Origin: Proteobacteria bacterium UBA2133 | GTDB lineage: Bacteria > Pseudomonadota > Gammaproteobacteria > Arenicellales > UBA868 | Assembly (NCBI GenBank): GCA_002327725.1 | Contig: DCXP01000028.1 | Location: forward strand, 1 to 26,050 | DNA length: 26,050 nucleotides | Direction: 5' to 3' | In this document: in pieces, positions 24,926 to 26,050 of the stretch | How the letters are laid out: each line of letters opens with the position of its first letter | Position numbering within the stretch: position 1 is the stretch's first letter | Made by a program: the position numbers and the translations under genes | The notes under the pieces: generated by a model | Told to the model about the DNA's origin: nothing | What the model saw: only the letters and a program-made list of their open reading frames with translations | Databases searched by the model: none

Positions 24926-24969
24926 TGGGGCCCGCAGTTGGATTCGAACCATCGACCTGCTGATTACTG
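24926..24969 (-). other. 3' half of a tRNA (Thr-like), probable att-site scar
   Basis: The minus strand reads AGTAATCAGCAGGTC, then GATGG TTCGAAT CCAAC, then TGCGGGC, C and CCA. These are the 3' side of an anticodon stem (AATCAG), the variable loop, a T-arm with one A-A mismatch, a 7-nt 3' acceptor strand, discriminator and encoded CCA. The order fits tRNA-Thr(TGT) best. There is no 5' half: the oxidoreductase stop codon begins two bases away. Such 3' halves are typically left when an integrase recombines into a tRNA gene. Confidence 0.7.
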
Positions 24970-24970
24970 T

Positions 24971-26005
24971 CTAGGCCTTGTCGTAAGGAGATACTTCAAC
25001 AAGAAGTTTCCCAAAGTTCTTTCCTTTTAGGAGGCCTATGAAGGCTTCCGGTGCAGCCTCAAGACCGCTCACAAAGTCCTCGCGATATTTCAGTCGGCCG
25101 TCTGAGACCCACTGCGTAAGTTGTTCGAGTGCTTCCGCCTCCTGATCTACATAATCGAAAACCAGAAAGCCCCTGATGGTTAATCTTTTCACCAATGCGC
25201 TGCGCAAGATCAGCGGGGTTGCATCGGGGCCCTCCGGCAGAGCGGTGTCGTTATAGTGAGCGATCACCCCGCAGACGGGCACCCTTGCGAACTGATTCAG
25301 CAACGGAAGGACGGCCTTAAAGACCGGGCCGCCCACATTCTCGAAATAAACGTCAATCCCGTCTGAGCAGGCTTTTTGCAACTGCTCTTTAAAATCGGGG
25401 TCTCTATGATTAATGCAATCATCAAACCCAAGTTCGTCCACCACAAATCTGCATTTTTCGGAAGAGCCTGCGATACCGACGGCGCGAGCGCCTTTGATCT
25501 TCGCGATCTGTCCAACCACCGACCCCACCGCTCCAGAGGCGGCCGCTACCGCTACTGTCTCTCCAGGCTGGGGCTTTCCTATATTCGATAGACCTACATA
25601 GGCTGTCATCCCCGGCATACCGAGCACACCCAGCGCGGTTGAGATTGGCGCGCGCTCGGAATCTATTTTGCGCAGCGACGTGCCGGGAAGCGTGAAGTAC
25701 TCCTGCCAGCCGCCGGCTCCCACGACGAAATCACCGGTCTTGATGTCAGAAAAATTGGAACTCAAGACCTCTCCCACTACCCCGCCTTCCATCACGCCGC
25801 CAATCTCCACAGGCTTTGCGTAGGATTTCGCGGCGCTCATGCGGCCCCGCATATAAGGGTCAAGGGAAAGGTAAATCGATCGGCACAGTACCTCGCCGGT
25901 TTCCGGTTCGCGAGCGACACTCTCGACCATTTTGAAATCGGTGGATTTTGGTTCACCCACCGGGCGGGAGGCCAGAACAATTTGTCGGTTAACTTGTGTC
26001 ATCAT
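24971..26005 (-). CDS. NADP-dependent medium-chain oxidoreductase (CurA/LTB4DH-like)
   Basis: A 344-residue zinc-free MDR-family enzyme that reduces activated double bonds with NADPH. It opens NRQIVLASRPVGEPKSTDFK and has SLDPYMRGRM (about 48-57), the subfamily marker. The Rossmann motif AAASGAVGSVVGQIAK (about 154-169) is followed by GIAGSSEKC and the YFENVGG segment. FLVFDY near residue 275 and the C-terminal GKNFGKLLVEV complete the family pattern. Start at the first of two adjacent ATG codons (26005 or 26002). Its 3' end abuts the tRNA half, so it may sit just inside a former integrated element. Confidence 0.94.
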   Translation of the reverse strand: MMTQVNRQIVLASRPVGEPKSTDFKMVESVAREPETGEVLCRSIYLSLDPYMRGRMSAAKSYAKPVEIGGVMEGGVVGEVLSSNFSDIKTGDFVVGAGGWQEYFTLPGTSLRKIDSERAPISTALGVLGMPGMTAYVGLSNIGKPQPGETVAVAAASGAVGSVVGQIAKIKGARAVGIAGSSEKCRFVVDELGFDDCINHRDPDFKEQLQKACSDGIDVYFENVGGPVFKAVLPLLNQFARVPVCGVIAHYNDTALPEGPDATPLILRSALVKRLTIRGFLVFDYVDQEAEALEQLTQWVSDGRLKYREDFVSGLEAAPEAFIGLLKGKNFGKLLVEVSPYDKA

Positions 26006-26050
26006 GAAATTAGGTCAAGATTCGATTATGGAGGATGCCATTATTAAAAC

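Overview
The window looks like a chromosomal segment of an uncultured or marine-type gammaproteobacterium. The best taxonomic clue is the left edge. tRNA-Tyr(GTA), tRNA-Gly(TCC) and tRNA-Thr(GGT) lie in a row on the minus strand, all with encoded CCA ends. This is the block that precedes a tuf gene in many Gammaproteobacteria, so tuf would lie just left of base 1 (inference; it is not in the window). Moderately high GC, Shine-Dalgarno starts and the mix of AlkB-type oxygenase, EthD, GYD and DUF1330 genes fit that reading but do not fix a genus.

Layout: 57-394 tRNA block (-). 796-2328 GT39/ArnT-like membrane glycosyltransferase (+). 2531-5848 large exported-looking TPR-CHAT protease-like protein (-). 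5867-8780 is a broken zone holding a frameshifted NHL-repeat gene, an EthD gene, a possible tiny membrane protein, a GYD-domain gene, an acidic open frame with no start codon, a cupin gene and a truncated SnoaL/NTF2-like gene. 8779-12266 is a three-gene MacAB-like export operon (-). 12267-12785 holds what may be an insertion-sequence remnant. 12786-18512 is a five-gene peptide/nickel-type (Dpp/Opp) ABC importer operon (+), followed by the amputated tail of another ABC ATPase. 18913-20742 is a class III nucleotide cyclase with TolB-like and TPR regions. 20891-24852 carries a DUF1330 gene, an alpha/beta hydrolase, a sulfatase C-terminal remnant, an AlkB-like di-iron oxygenase (-) and an EamA transporter. 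24926-24969 is the 3' half of a tRNA, probably a recombination scar, and 24971-26005 is an NADP-dependent MDR oxidoreductase (-).

Two proteins stand out. The substrate-binding protein at 12786-14405 appears to be a circular permutation of SBP family 5: the sequence that normally opens the family (ending in the FHDG...DANDVV block) sits at the C-terminus, and the mature N-terminus begins where that block would normally lead. The membrane-fusion protein at 10767-12266 carries an extra region of about 100 residues resembling a Spy/CpxP (LTxxQ) periplasmic chaperone, inserted just before its last beta segment.

A second theme is decay. At least five partial genes (NHL, SnoaL-like, ABC ATPase tail, sulfatase tail, possible methyltransferase tail) and one tRNA half sit between intact genes. 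Some disruptions are single-base deficits in homopolymer runs, so sequencing error must be excluded before calling them pseudogenes. Function assignments come from motif recognition by eye; no database search was run.
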